Shown: in pieces, positions 1 to 7,911 of the stretch
Numbering within the stretch: the stretch's first letter is position 1
Layout of the letters: each line of letters opens with the position of its first letter
Virus record (IMG/VR): IMGVR_UViG_3300027668_000011
Location: 17,542 to 81,541 of that record
Source of the DNA: a virus
Reading direction: 5' to 3' (one strand)
DNA: 64,000 bases
The notes under the pieces: generated by a model
What the model was told of the DNA's origin: nothing
Databases searched by the model: none
The model's input: only the letters and a program-made list of their open reading frames with translations
Position numbers and translations under genes: made by a program

Positions 1-1355
1 CTTAAATATTCAAACTTTATATCGTCATCTTGCATTGGGTCGTATTGGTCAGGAACATATATGCCATCTTCATTCAAATAAAAGTTATCGCCGGACGTAT
101 TATTCATGCTATCATAATCCACATTAGGATCATATCCATCGGAATAATAAGAGCCATCTATACTAATTGTCGAACCATCACTTTGCGTAACTAATCCTGT
201 GTTAGGATCATAGCCGTCCATGTTGCCAAATTCTTGTGGGTTATAATTAAAGTCATACGCTTCTCCTGTAGCATAATCATAATCACTGAAAGTTTCAAAA
301 ATACCTAATCCGGCACATTGTGGTAAGCTCGGATCTTCGTAACATGCATTTTCTTCTAAATATGTGTCTTCTAAGTCACCAAAGTATCCGTCACAGTCTG
401 GACTATATGAACTATCGGAGAGGCATTGTTGTGCTAAGAAACTTATACTATATAAACTACATGATGTGCTAAAAAGAGGATTATTCTCACACTCTGCAGG
501 CTGTACGCCATTACCGTCTTTGTATATTGCTCCGCCTTCTACGTTTCCTTGGTCATAGTCGTCCCATATAAAAAGGTGTCGTCCTTGAGTGCCGTCATTT
601 GGGTTTATACAATCTGCACACCAACTATTATCACTAAAAAAGTATGCTTCAGTAAAGGAGTTCGAGTTTTTCTTTTCTCCAATTAAAACATTACTGTGAC
701 TAATTTCTAAGTTACCGTATATGTAAGCATAGTCATCGTTTTCGTCATCTGTGTTGCCTGGGCAATCTGTACAGTTTTGATTTAAAAGCACCACCTCAAA
801 CGTATTATGTGCGTTTGGATACATTGGATCAAATTTATCCGTATCTGCTGTTACGCCATACTCACGCATATAGTACCAGCCAAATGTAGCAAAGTTGCCC
901 GAGTTATTAAAGAGCATTGTGCTATTAACCGGTGCTTGGGTATCGTATATTGTGCCTAAGTCTAAGTCACTCCAGAAAGGGAATAGTGTATCGTTCATTC
1001 CTGAAGAGGCACTTAGATGCTTTACATCATAACTACAGTAATCACTACTGCTAAACGCACTTGACTTCAACAGTTTTAAACAACCATTAGTACTCATTAA
1101 GCCGTGAGTGAATGTTTCGCCATGCCAGTCAAAATCAAAGCCAATAGCAAATGCTATATTACAACCTGTTTCATCTGCGGCGCCTTGACATAGTATTGAA
1201 CCGTTGCTGTTGCCACCCTGATAATAGTCGCCAACAAGATTTACTAAAGGATAGCCAGTATTATCAGTCGTGTATCCTCCGTCGGCTTCAGATACTGTAG
1301 GAAATAAAGTTAGTACGCCTACAGCAAGTGCTGTTATTAAGCGTTTGATTCCCAT
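1..1355 (-). CDS. Secreted nidogen-like protein (C-terminus beyond the window)
   Basis: This frame is open from the ATG at 1355 to the window edge, so the protein has at least 451 residues and its end is missing. It starts with a signal-peptide-like stretch (MGIKRLITALAVGVLTLFPT) ending near SEA. Residues about 60-200 resemble a nidogen (NIDO) extracellular domain: an NGCLKL segment, then LFPFWSDLDLG, then FGWYYMREYG and a region like NTFEVVLL. The rest is rich in Asp, Tyr, Asn and Cys, with several Cys pairs, as expected for an oxidised exported protein. The start overlaps the end of the upstream Asn/Thr-repeat gene by 19 bases, so the two are probably co-transcribed and coupled. Export and the NIDO-like fold are inferred by eye; the function is unknown. 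A surface adhesin or structural appendage is possible. Confidence 0.6.
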   Translation of the reverse strand, partial: MGIKRLITALAVGVLTLFPTVSEADGGYTTDNTGYPLVNLVGDYYQGGNSNGSILCQGAADETGCNIAFAIGFDFDWHGETFTHGLMSTNGCLKLLKSSAFSSSDYCSYDVKHLSASSGMNDTLFPFWSDLDLGTIYDTQAPVNSTMLFNNSGNFATFGWYYMREYGVTADTDKFDPMYPNAHNTFEVVLLNQNCTDCPGNTDDENDDYAYIYGNLEISHSNVLIGEKKNSNSFTEAYFFSDNSWCADCINPNDGTQGRHLFIWDDYDQGNVEGGAIYKDGNGVQPAECENNPLFSTSCSLYSISFLAQQCLSDSSYSPDCDGYFGDLEDTYLEENACYEDPSLPQCAGLGIFETFSDYDYATGEAYDFNYNPQEFGNMDGYDPNTGLVTQSDGSTISIDGSYYSDGYDPNVDYDSMNNTSGDNFYLNEDGIYVPDQYDPMQDDDIKFEYL

Positions 1356-2788
1356 TCTGCCTCACATTGGCCCGAACTTTTCTTCTTGCCTTTGCCTGTT
1401 TTCTTACGACATTTTTTCATGAACTTATCAAAGTCTTCGCCTGTGTTAAGTACATTCGAGTCTACTTTAGCCGATGACCTTGTGTTTTTCTTTCTGCCGA
1501 ACCATCCACGTTTAGCATCTGCTCGTTCATCGCTATTCTCTGCCCATTGCTTAGTAGCCGCATCGCCAATTGCTCCCATGTAAGGACAAGGTGTTCCAGC
1601 CATTTCCATCGCTGTAAATACACGTTCGTCTTGACACATTAAACTAACTGCCGCAACCTTCATGCCCATATCGTATATAGTTTTACTTAACTTTATACGT
1701 TCACAGTTCATATCTCTAACTGATTTACCGCCACTTAGTCCAAATACTTGTCCTTGGAAAGCACCTGATATACCAGTTGTACATAAGTCTTGTGAGTAAC
1801 TAGAACCAATGCTTGGTGCAATAGCACTAGCAGGTGGAGCCTTAGTTGTTATCTCTTGCTTAATAGTCTGGTCAGTCTTGTTGATGTTTTCGTTTTTATT
1901 AGTATTATTATTGGTGTTGGTATTGTTACTTTCTGACGTGTTGTCAGTTGTTACATTACTGTCACTAGTCGATGTATTATTATTGTTATTAGTATTATCA
2001 CTGGTCGAGTTGTTATTGTTATTATTGGTGTTGGTATTGTTACTAGTACTATTTGAATTCACGTTCTGATCAATATTACTATTGTTCGTATTAGTGTTAT
2101 TCGAAGTACTGTTTACCGTGCTATCACTAGTGTTATTATTGGTGTTGGTATTGTTCGAAGTGCTATTGTTGGTGTTGGTATTATTATTCGTATTAGCATT
2201 GGTGTTATTTGTTCCACCACTCGACACATTGTTGTTGGTACTAGTCGATGTATTATTATTCGTGTTCGTGTTCGCGTTGGTGTTATTATTTGTCGACGTA
2301 TTATTATTGGTGTTGCTGTTGGTCGAATTGTTAGTATTGGTCGAATTATTCGTGTTCGTATTCGCGTTGGTATTATTGTTGGTATTATTGTTGGTATTGG
2401 TATTCGTGTTCGTGTTCGTATTCGCGTTGGTGTTCGTGTTGGTGTTCGTATTCGCGTTGGTGTTCGTGTTCGTATTCGCGTTGGTGTTTGTATTTGTCGA
2501 ATTATTCGTATTCGTCGAATTATTCGTATTCGTCGAAGTATTCGTGTTTGTGTTCGCGTTGGTATTCGTGTTCGTATTCGCGTTGGTATTCGTGTTCGTC
2601 GAAGTATTCGTGTTCGTCGAAGTATTCGTATTATTCGCAGTAGTTGTGGTTGTACTTGTAGTATCCGATGTACTTGCTTCACAATACTGGGTACCTGCTG
2701 TACATGTGCCGGTGGCCTGGGCCTGTACTGTACCAGTTGTCGTCATTAACCCAATCAAGGCTAATGCTGATAAGATTCTTATCTTCAT
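1337..2788 (-). CDS. Exported Asn/Thr-repeat protein
   Basis: The 483-residue protein has a clear signal peptide (MKIRILSALALIGLMTTTG, cleavage near VQAQA). Residues about 47-312 are almost only Asn and Thr with some Ser, mostly as alternating NT dipeptides. A globular C-terminal part (about 325-483) contains conserved-looking Cys residues, a FGLSGG segment, a segment reading KVAAVSLMCQDERVF, and a basic tail. I have the impression that this C-terminal type recurs in marine phage proteins but cannot verify it. An AAAGGAG ribosome site sits just before the ATG, and a late-type promoter lies about 90 bases upstream. Asn/Thr-rich repeats are often extended or amyloid-prone, so it could be a surface fibre or another cargo of the nearby curli-type pore; that is inference. 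Confidence 0.7.
   Translation of the reverse strand: MKIRILSALALIGLMTTTGTVQAQATGTCTAGTQYCEASTSDTTSTTTTTANNTNTSTNTNTSTNTNTNANTNTNTNANTNTNTSTNTNNSTNTNNSTNTNTNANTNTNTNANTNTNTNTNANTNTNTNTNTNNNTNNNTNANTNTNNSTNTNNSTNSNTNNNTSTNNNTNANTNTNNNTSTSTNNNVSSGGTNNTNANTNNNTNTNNSTSNNTNTNNNTSDSTVNSTSNNTNTNNSNIDQNVNSNSTSNNTNTNNNNNNSTSDNTNNNNNTSTSDSNVTTDNTSESNNTNTNNNTNKNENINKTDQTIKQEITTKAPPASAIAPSIGSSYSQDLCTTGISGAFQGQVFGLSGGKSVRDMNCERIKLSKTIYDMGMKVAAVSLMCQDERVFTAMEMAGTPCPYMGAIGDAATKQWAENSDERADAKRGWFGRKKNTRSSAKVDSNVLNTGEDFDKFMKKCRKKTGKGKKKSSGQCEAEWESNA
1860..2650 (-). repeat. Asn/Thr-coding low-complexity repeat
   Basis: The DNA encoding the NT tract is a degenerate short tandem repeat. On the plus strand it reads as GTATTC, GTGTTC, GCGTTG and similar six-base units. 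Such arrays expand and contract easily. It also opens long Val/Leu-rich frames on the opposite strand, which are not genes. Confidence 0.85.
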
Positions 2789-2878
2789 TTTTTCTCCTTT
2801 AGGGTACTGTGTTTTAGTGGGGCAGTTATGTGTGGGTGTGTTGTGTAATAAAGTAAACCCTGTGTTATTATGTACAAG

Positions 2879-2886
2879 TATTTATC
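2879..2886 (-). promoter_or_regulatory. Late-type promoter for the Asn/Thr-repeat gene
   Basis: The minus strand reads GATAAATA, matching the T4-like late octamer. It lies about 90 bases upstream of the ATG at 2788 and directly after a terminator, so it starts a new unit that probably also covers the nidogen-like gene. Confidence 0.65.
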
Positions 2887-2890
2887 GTTT

Positions 2891-2922
2891 AAAAAACAAA
2901 AAAGCACTCTTGCGAGTGCTTT
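2891..2922 (-). terminator. Rho-independent terminator
   Basis: A 9-bp stem (2901-2909 with 2914-2922, core GCACTC/GAGTGC) has a 4-base loop. On the minus strand it is followed by TTTTTTGTTTTTT. It ends the transcript carrying the 92-residue lipoprotein gene, just before the next late promoter. Confidence 0.85.
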
Positions 2923-2966
2923 AGTGCTAACATTATCGCATCTAATCGTCTATCTATCGATTATTG

Positions 2967-3101
2967 CTAACATTCCTTTGGGTTAGTTGTACAGTATTTT
3001 TCTAACTTCTCTTGGTTCTGTTTGAAAAGTAAGACTAATTCCTGTGCTGTGAGTTGCTTTTCCTTTTCTTTTCTGAAAAGAGAAAAGTTACCTACTTTCC
3101 C
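2967..3101 (-). other. Possible -1 frameshift extension of the lipoprotein gene
   Basis: The last sense codons of the 92-residue lipoprotein form the heptamer GGGAAAG (3101 down to 3095), read G GGA AAG and followed at once by the stop TAG. This is the same slippery sequence used by lambda gpG/gpGT. In the -1 frame translation would continue for 42 codons to a TAG at 2969-2967, giving a 134-residue product. The extension is protein-like (RKEKEKQLTAQELVLLFKQN, ending in two Cys) and has no usable start codon of its own. About 7 bases after the heptamer an A/T-rich hairpin (TCTTTT CAG AAAAGA with an extended, bulged lower stem) could act as stimulator. That the shift occurs is inference; the parts are visible in the sequence. 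Confidence 0.5.
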
Positions 3102-3370
3102 GGCTCTTTGTCTTTTTGTAATTCATCAGTTTGTTTATCAACATTTTCTGCAACTGTTTTAACAACACCTTGTGCTGTGTCAATAGTTACGTCTGCAATG
3201 TTTCGAACATCATCAGTAATCGCTACTGCCATTGTGGCGGCTCCGCCCACAACAGAGTCAACTGTTCCTGTGACAATCTCTGTACCAGCATTCCAGGCGC
3301 CACTAACTGAGGCACATCCTACGATGCTTGATAAAAGAATTAAACCGAAAAAAGATACTAAATTATTCAT
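3092..3370 (-). CDS. Small lipoprotein
   Basis: The 92-residue product has an N-terminal hydrophobic segment and a lipobox (SSIVGC, Cys at about position 19). The mature part is rich in Ala, Val and Thr (GTVDSVVGGAATMAVAITDD) and then turns polar and charged, suggesting a short amphipathic or helical periplasmic protein. It has its own late-type promoter at 3422-3429 and a terminator downstream. The gene may be read through by a -1 frameshift at its last codons. Roles such as a spanin-like or entericidin-like lipoprotein are possible, but no motif decides this. Confidence 0.65.
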   Translation of the reverse strand: MNNLVSFFGLILLSSIVGCASVSGAWNAGTEIVTGTVDSVVGGAATMAVAITDDVRNIADVTIDTAQGVVKTVAENVDKQTDELQKDKEPGK

Positions 3371-3421
3371 ATCCGTCTCCTTATATAAGGTAATAAAGCC
3401 ATCTGCTATTATTACATATAG

Positions 3422-3429
3422 TATTTATC
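3422..3429 (-). promoter_or_regulatory. Late-type promoter for the lipoprotein gene
   Basis: The minus strand reads GATAAATA about 52 bases upstream of the ATG at 3370, just after the stop of the preceding membrane-protein gene. Confidence 0.6.
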
Positions 3430-3432
3430 TAA

Positions 3433-3771
3433 TTAAATGATGTGGTATGGGTCAAACGTGCCTGAAAGTCCGTTGTGTTTTTCAATTTCCCAAAGTTCCA
3501 TACGCAGTATTTGTCTAGTGTGTTCGTTTGTGGTTGTTTGTATGAGGAACATTAATTGACTTCTTTGGGAATTTTCTATTTGGTATATCAGTTCACACCA
3601 AGCATACATTAATCCAGTCAGCATAAATGTTGCCATAATGGTTACTGTTAGCATAGGGAACATCAAAGAGATTATAACTAAATGTGGAATTGCTACAATC
3701 GTGAGTAATAACTGTGTAGATTTCTTATATTTAGAAATCGCAGTGGCGAGTTTAGCCTGTGTGGTTTTCAT
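3433..3771 (-). CDS. Two-helix membrane protein
   Basis: The 112-residue product has a short basic N-terminus and two adjacent hydrophobic segments (about residues 19-40 and 42-60), then a polar helical C-terminal half rich in Gln, Glu and Arg. Its start overlaps the upstream 66-residue gene by 20 bases. The pair is probably transcribed from a strong sigma70-type promoter at 3960-3988. Early expression, small size and membrane location would fit host takeover, superinfection exclusion or holin-like roles, but no family is recognised. Confidence 0.55.
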   Translation of the reverse strand: MKTTQAKLATAISKYKKSTQLLLTIVAIPHLVIISLMFPMLTVTIMATFMLTGLMYAWCELIYQIENSQRSQLMFLIQTTTNEHTRQILRMELWEIEKHNGLSGTFDPYHII

Positions 3772-3952
3772 CTAGTTGATTATTCTGTGCTTTGTGCAGT
3801 TCTTCTATAATACTGTTTTTGAAGTCTGCGCCATGCCAATAACTATCTAAACCGATATCCACCATAAGTGCTACTAATACTAATGTTAGTATGAAGCTAA
3901 GGTATATGTTTATACCAGCTGATATCTTCAACCACTTGATCATGTGTCTCAT
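3752..3952 (-). CDS. Small single-span membrane protein
   Basis: The 66-residue product has one hydrophobic segment (about residues 11-33) followed by a short charged tail. The ATG at 3952 begins 7 bases after the -10 box of the sigma70-type promoter, exactly where transcription should start, so the mRNA may be leaderless. An internal ATG at 3943 is an alternative start with a very short leader. The gene overlaps the following membrane-protein gene. Function unknown. Confidence 0.5.
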   Translation of the reverse strand: MRHMIKWLKISAGINIYLSFILTLVLVALMVDIGLDSYWHGADFKNSIIEELHKAQNNQLDENHTG

Positions 3953-3959
3953 AGCGTTA

Positions 3960-3988
3960 ATTATAGCAATTATTTAACGACTTGTCAA
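3960..3988 (-). promoter_or_regulatory. Consensus sigma70-type (early) promoter
   Basis: The minus strand reads TTGACA (3988-3983), a 17-base spacer and TATAAT (3965-3960), a perfect match to the bacterial housekeeping consensus. It lies between the end of the curli-like operon and the small membrane-protein pair, so that pair can be made early and independently of the late operon upstream. Confidence 0.85.
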
Positions 3989-3994
3989 CCTTTA

Positions 3995-4936
3995 TTAGTC
4001 TTGGGTTACACTTATAGAACAGCCGCCAACTGTGTGGCACGTCTGAGTAAGTGAGTATGACTTTGCTGAATTCGAGCTTTGTAATAGCGTCAGATTACTA
4101 GGTTGTGTTCCGTTCAACACTATTGTGGCTGTGTGAGCACCATTACTGTGTTGAGTTATACTACCAACGGTACCATCAACGTAAGAGGAATAATTTAATG
4201 TCTTTGCTCCATCTGTTTGTTGATTGACATAAAGTGTGTTGTCATCTGCATACAAGTATAAATTTGCAGTATGACCATCATAAGTATCAAGACTACCGTT
4301 TCTTTGCATTCCAACAAGAGTATTATTGTTACCGTGAATGTCTAACGTTGCTGTATGGTTTCCGCCCTCGTCGCCATCATCGTAAAATGTGGTACTCGAT
4401 ATACTGCCGCCAGAACCAAACCAAACTCCTTGACCATATCGAACTGTATTAGAATTTCCTTTGATATGAAATCCTATATCTGATTTGCCACAACTTGCGC
4501 CACGAGTACAATTTTGATGGAAGTATATCTGATTACTATTTCCGTCTAAGTCGCCGCCAAACCCAATACCAGTGCCCCAGGCATTAGTCCAGCCAACTTC
4601 GTTATTACTGCCATGCTGTTCTATTTGCATAGTGTTGTGGGTGCCATCAACACTAAAAAACACGTTGTTACTTTCGGCGCCCTCGGAGTGTCCTTGGCCT
4701 ATTTTAAGTGTATTGTTAGTATTATTATTCAATCCTAGTACTATATCTATTTTATTAATAGCGCCGGCTTGCATTATATCTACAACCACATTATCACCTT
4801 CCTGATCTAGCACCACTTCATTGTCTGCTTTTGCTGTTGCTGGTAATAATAGCATCATACCCAATAAGATATATCCTAATACTAACAGAGGAGTATCTTT
4901 TGGCTTCATGTCATTTAATTTTTTTTCTATATTCAT
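3995..4936 (-). CDS. Curlin-repeat protein (second copy)
   Basis: The 313-residue exported protein has a signal-like hydrophobic segment at about residues 15-37, ending PATAKA. The mature part consists of repeated strands with the curlin pattern of a hydrophobic stretch, Q, G, and N two or three residues later (for example MQIEQHGSNNEV, LDIHGNNNTL). The mature N-terminus DNEVVLDQEGDN closely matches that of the other curlin-like protein (DNEVLLDQEGDN), so the two are paralogues. It ends with a Cys pair (300, 306) and ISVTQD. Curlin repeats stack as a beta-solenoid amyloid in CsgA/CsgB. It is the last gene of the CsgF-CsgG operon, overlapping the FecR gene by 4 bases (ATGA), and is a likely cargo of the CsgG pore. 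Confidence 0.75.
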   Translation of the reverse strand: MNIEKKLNDMKPKDTPLLVLGYILLGMMLLLPATAKADNEVVLDQEGDNVVVDIMQAGAINKIDIVLGLNNNTNNTLKIGQGHSEGAESNNVFFSVDGTHNTMQIEQHGSNNEVGWTNAWGTGIGFGGDLDGNSNQIYFHQNCTRGASCGKSDIGFHIKGNSNTVRYGQGVWFGSGGSISSTTFYDDGDEGGNHTATLDIHGNNNTLVGMQRNGSLDTYDGHTANLYLYADDNTLYVNQQTDGAKTLNYSSYVDGTVGSITQHSNGAHTATIVLNGTQPSNLTLLQSSNSAKSYSLTQTCHTVGGCSISVTQD

Positions 4937-6105
4937 TCTTGTGTTATACTTATTAATATGTTTTCACAACTACTTAAACATATAATAGTGTCTCCTAAAT
5001 CTCCGTCTTTTATATCTAGCTGTGCGACAGAACCTTTTCGTAATTTAATACTAATTTTATTGCTTACTTGCCTGAGAAAAAATACTTTGCCATCTAAGTC
5101 TGGAATAATATTAAATTGATTTCCAGGATTGGTTCCGTATACAGCACCTATTAATTTATTATCGCCACTGCCTGAGTCTCCGCCTTTTTCATCTAATCCA
5201 CTAGTAGTTTTTTCTACAATGTCTAATAAGTCTACTAGGAAGTCTACATTTAATAAATCTATATCCAATTCCGTGTAGTCTAAATCTTCTGTTGTATCTG
5301 CTAAAACATCTTGCTCAATTGCATTTGCATCTAAGCCATCAAAGTCTAATAATCCGTTGTCGCCTTTTAATTCTTGTACTTGTTCTTCTTTTGCTTCTGT
5401 AATCTGTTTTGGTTCTGCTACAATAAACATATTATCTATCATATTTAAATCTAAATCAACCAACACAACAGGCTGTGTAGGGCTTGTTTCAAATGTGCTT
5501 ACCATTACTGCCTGGTAGGCTTCATCTAATATTACTGTGCCGCCTTGATTTGTTACCGTTATGCTACCACTTGGAGCACACCCTTCTTCTAATGCTACTG
5601 TATTAGTACAGTCTTCGTCCGGTAATAATATCACTAGACTCCTACCCAGTTCATCGACTGTGGTAGTAAAATCGGTTCCTCTAATCCCTATACTTGCGGT
5701 AGGGGTCAGGATTGTTATATTTTCTTTTGCTACGAGACCTAAACTGCCCGTGGCAAACCTAGCTGTTCCTTGTACAAAATTTAATGCCATCTTGCTTTTA
5801 CTTGGATCTGGGTCGAATACATATTCGTCTATTTCCATGTAAGTGTGTTCTGTTAGACTAACCTGGGTTTTGTCGAGAAACTCAATTTTTAGTCTCCCAT
5901 TTGTTGTTTCTACTTCATCATAACTTACAATATTGGCTAAAATATTAGCCGCCAGTTCTTCGCCTGACAACCTTACAATACTTCCAGTTGCTCCACTTTG
6001 TTCAATAATGCCGCCGATGCTCTCAGCGGCACTCAGATTTGGTGTAAGCAACAGTACTAATACTGCTGTTATGTTAATCAGTCTGTTTAATAAGAACTGA
6101 TGCAT
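4933..6105 (-). CDS. Exported FecR-domain protein in the curli-like operon
   Basis: The 390-residue protein has a signal peptide (residues 1-27, ending LSAA). Residues about 30-200 match the FecR type: a glycine-rich strand, a segment DKTQVSLTEHTYMEIDEYVF, then VQGTARFATG and TPTASIGIRGTDF. An acidic linker follows (about 230-320). The last segment is beta-rich and ends CLSSCENILISITQE. Its Cys pair and TQE tail resemble the ends of the two curlin-like proteins on either side. FecR domains occur in periplasmic sensors and in exported surface proteins; this one has no transmembrane anchor after the signal, so a secreted or assembly role is more likely. It overlaps the preceding curlin gene by 32 bases and the next by 4. 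Confidence 0.7.
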   Translation of the reverse strand: MHQFLLNRLINITAVLVLLLTPNLSAAESIGGIIEQSGATGSIVRLSGEELAANILANIVSYDEVETTNGRLKIEFLDKTQVSLTEHTYMEIDEYVFDPDPSKSKMALNFVQGTARFATGSLGLVAKENITILTPTASIGIRGTDFTTTVDELGRSLVILLPDEDCTNTVALEEGCAPSGSITVTNQGGTVILDEAYQAVMVSTFETSPTQPVVLVDLDLNMIDNMFIVAEPKQITEAKEEQVQELKGDNGLLDFDGLDANAIEQDVLADTTEDLDYTELDIDLLNVDFLVDLLDIVEKTTSGLDEKGGDSGSGDNKLIGAVYGTNPGNQFNIIPDLDGKVFFLRQVSNKISIKLRKGSVAQLDIKDGDLGDTIICLSSCENILISITQE

Positions 6106-6904
6106 TTTCGCTATTTAGATTTATGTTAATTATACCTTCACACGTTGGACTACATGTTGCTGTCATGTCCTGTATGAATTGAAAATCACCATCACTGCCG
6201 TCTAAGACTACTGTTAAGGAATGACCACCGTTACCACTTTGTTTAGTAGCAAATTTGTTGTCGTCTCCTATAATTTCCATATTCCATACAACGTTACTAG
6301 TATCAATTGTAATACCTGCTAAAGCAGATGTGCCAGTTCCAGTACTTTTAATTCCGCCAACAGCGTTATTGCCTGATGCTGATGCCCAAGCTGTAGTATT
6401 GTTGAAACTTGCAGTAAAATTGTTCCTAGAACCAAGTATATCTAAATCAAAGTTAGTGCTTTCCGCCGCGGCACTGTGAGCTATGCCAACATCAAATGTG
6501 TTGCCGTCGCCCTGAATGTCTACTAGCATGTCTGTATTATCTGCACTATTAGAGTTAGCACCGATCTGTAAATCCCAGACGTTACTATCACCTAATTGAT
6601 AAAAGTCCATTACTGAACTTCCGGATCCATCAAATATTAAGTCTCCAAAAAACTTATTTGTGTTACCGTCTTGTATGATATCAATTATCAAACTGTTACC
6701 AGTTACAACTAAATCTCCTGACCCTGAGGCCACTCCAGAAACTCTGTTACTGTTACCAGCTTGTAATATTGTTAATATTAAGTTGTCACCTTCTTGGTCT
6801 AGTAGTACTTCGTTATCCGTTGCACCTAGAGCCTGACTTCCTATTATTACACTTACTATAGCGAAGACTTGTAGTGTAAATTTCTTTATTACGTTTGTCT
6901 TCAT
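6074..6904 (-). CDS. Curlin-repeat protein (first copy)
   Basis: The 276-residue protein has a signal peptide ending near SQALGA. The mature sequence begins DNEVLLDQEGDNLILTILQ and repeats the curlin-like pattern (ILQAGNSNRV, IIQDGNTNKF, FYQLGDSNVW, DIQGDGNTF). The Q-G-N spacing is that of CsgA/CsgB strand-turn repeats, which form extracellular amyloid. It ends with a Cys pair (251, 255) and SVLIKQTD. It sits directly after csgG with a 4-base ATGA overlap, implying translational coupling to its presumed exporter. Being a CsgG substrate is inferred from position and repeats. A non-amyloid beta-helical surface protein is the main alternative. Confidence 0.75.
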   Translation of the reverse strand: MKTNVIKKFTLQVFAIVSVIIGSQALGATDNEVLLDQEGDNLILTILQAGNSNRVSGVASGSGDLVVTGNSLIIDIIQDGNTNKFFGDLIFDGSGSSVMDFYQLGDSNVWDLQIGANSNSADNTDMLVDIQGDGNTFDVGIAHSAAAESTNFDLDILGSRNNFTASFNNTTAWASASGNNAVGGIKSTGTGTSALAGITIDTSNVVWNMEIIGDDNKFATKQSGNGGHSLTVVLDGSDGDFQFIQDMTATCSPTCEGIININLNSENASVLIKQTD

Positions 6905-7911
6905 TTTTCTTCTCCATTAATGGGTTCACTTTTTAGTAATATTTTTTTCCAAAAAGTATTCTGTGATGACGTAGGCTTCTCGTCTACATCTGTATCCAAA
7001 ATTTCTTGATTATTGACTTTCATCCAGTAAGCTCGTTCTTGCTGATCTACTTCTTCTTGCCAATTCTCCGGATACACAATTTTCCAATATCCTCTTTCAT
7101 CACCTTGTTGTATCAATGCCAATACTGCGGCTTCAATCGCCGACCGGACTGCATAAGTTACGCTCTCGTTCTGTGTCATGCCACTTTCCAATTCAAGCAA
7201 TCGTGTATCCATGTCTAAAAATTTGAATACGTCTCCTGCCATTCCTGTACTAAGGATAGTTTTGTATGTCTGTACATTCAGTATTACTTCACCGGTGAGC
7301 GTACTTACTGCTCTAAGTGATATAGTAACACTATCTCTTCTATATTGGTTTGTAGTACCAATACCTAAGTACCTTGCACCATTACCGCCAGTCTCTACAT
7401 TAGTGTCATAACCTACAACACCTCCTTCGAGTATCATACCAGCAAATAACAATGGCTGTACTGCTTGTTGAGGTTTTTCTTCAGTCTGATATTGTTCGCG
7501 TGTACTACGAACTATCTGCCTTTCCCTCACTAAGTTATCTAAGCCAAGACCCCGTTCAACTACCCGGAACCATGTTCCTTTTGGGTTTTCGTGAGCACCT
7601 GCCGCCTTCAAGGCGTCAATCAATATGCTCTTCGGATCCTGTGTGACCGCTGTACTAAAACTAGCGACACCATCTTGACTTTTTCTTTGTCCTGTTTGGT
7701 CAGTAAACTGATAAACAGCTACCACTGGCATTGTTTCGCTAGGTGGTAAATATCGTAATTTTCGATATGTGGGTAATTCTACTTGCTTCGGCTCTTCTAC
7801 GCATTCGAGAAAGTCCGTATTACATGCTGTATCACCGGGTATAGATATACTAGCACACCCAGTTAAGTACATTGCGCCGACAAAGAACAGTATGTAATTA
7901 GACAGTTTCAT
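6901..7911 (-). CDS. csgG: CsgG-type curli secretion channel lipoprotein
   Basis: The 336-residue protein aligns along its length with CsgG, the nonameric outer-membrane lipoprotein pore that exports curli subunits. It has a lipobox (YLTGC, Cys19). Diagnostic segments include VAVYQFTDQTGQ, SFSTAV, ERGLGLDNLVRERQI, the motif GYDTNVETGG-GARYLGIG, TGEVILNVQTYKTILS and AVRSAIEAAV. E. coli CsgG has 277 residues; this one is longer mainly at the C-terminus. In the constriction region Phe of SFSTAV (F85) is kept, while the positions matching E. coli Tyr51 and Asn55 appear to be Gln/Asp and Ser. The start overlaps the csgF stop by 1 base (TAATG). It lies on the late transcript starting near 9086. Confidence 0.93.
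   Translation of the reverse strand: MKLSNYILFFVGAMYLTGCASISIPGDTACNTDFLECVEEPKQVELPTYRKLRYLPPSETMPVVAVYQFTDQTGQRKSQDGVASFSTAVTQDPKSILIDALKAAGAHENPKGTWFRVVERGLGLDNLVRERQIVRSTREQYQTEEKPQQAVQPLLFAGMILEGGVVGYDTNVETGGNGARYLGIGTTNQYRRDSVTISLRAVSTLTGEVILNVQTYKTILSTGMAGDVFKFLDMDTRLLELESGMTQNESVTYAVRSAIEAAVLALIQQGDERGYWKIVYPENWQEEVDQQERAYWMKVNNQEILDTDVDEKPTSSQNTFWKKILLKSEPINGEEK

Noticed and set aside
1860-2650. CRISPR-like array
   Set aside because: The units are six bases long, degenerate, in frame and coding; there are no spacers.
2082-2924. Long Val/Leu-rich plus-strand frame, and other frames at 1809-2069 and 2113-2682
   Set aside because: They are complements or shifts of the Asn/Thr repeat tract; their composition is forced by the repeat, and no start signals are present.
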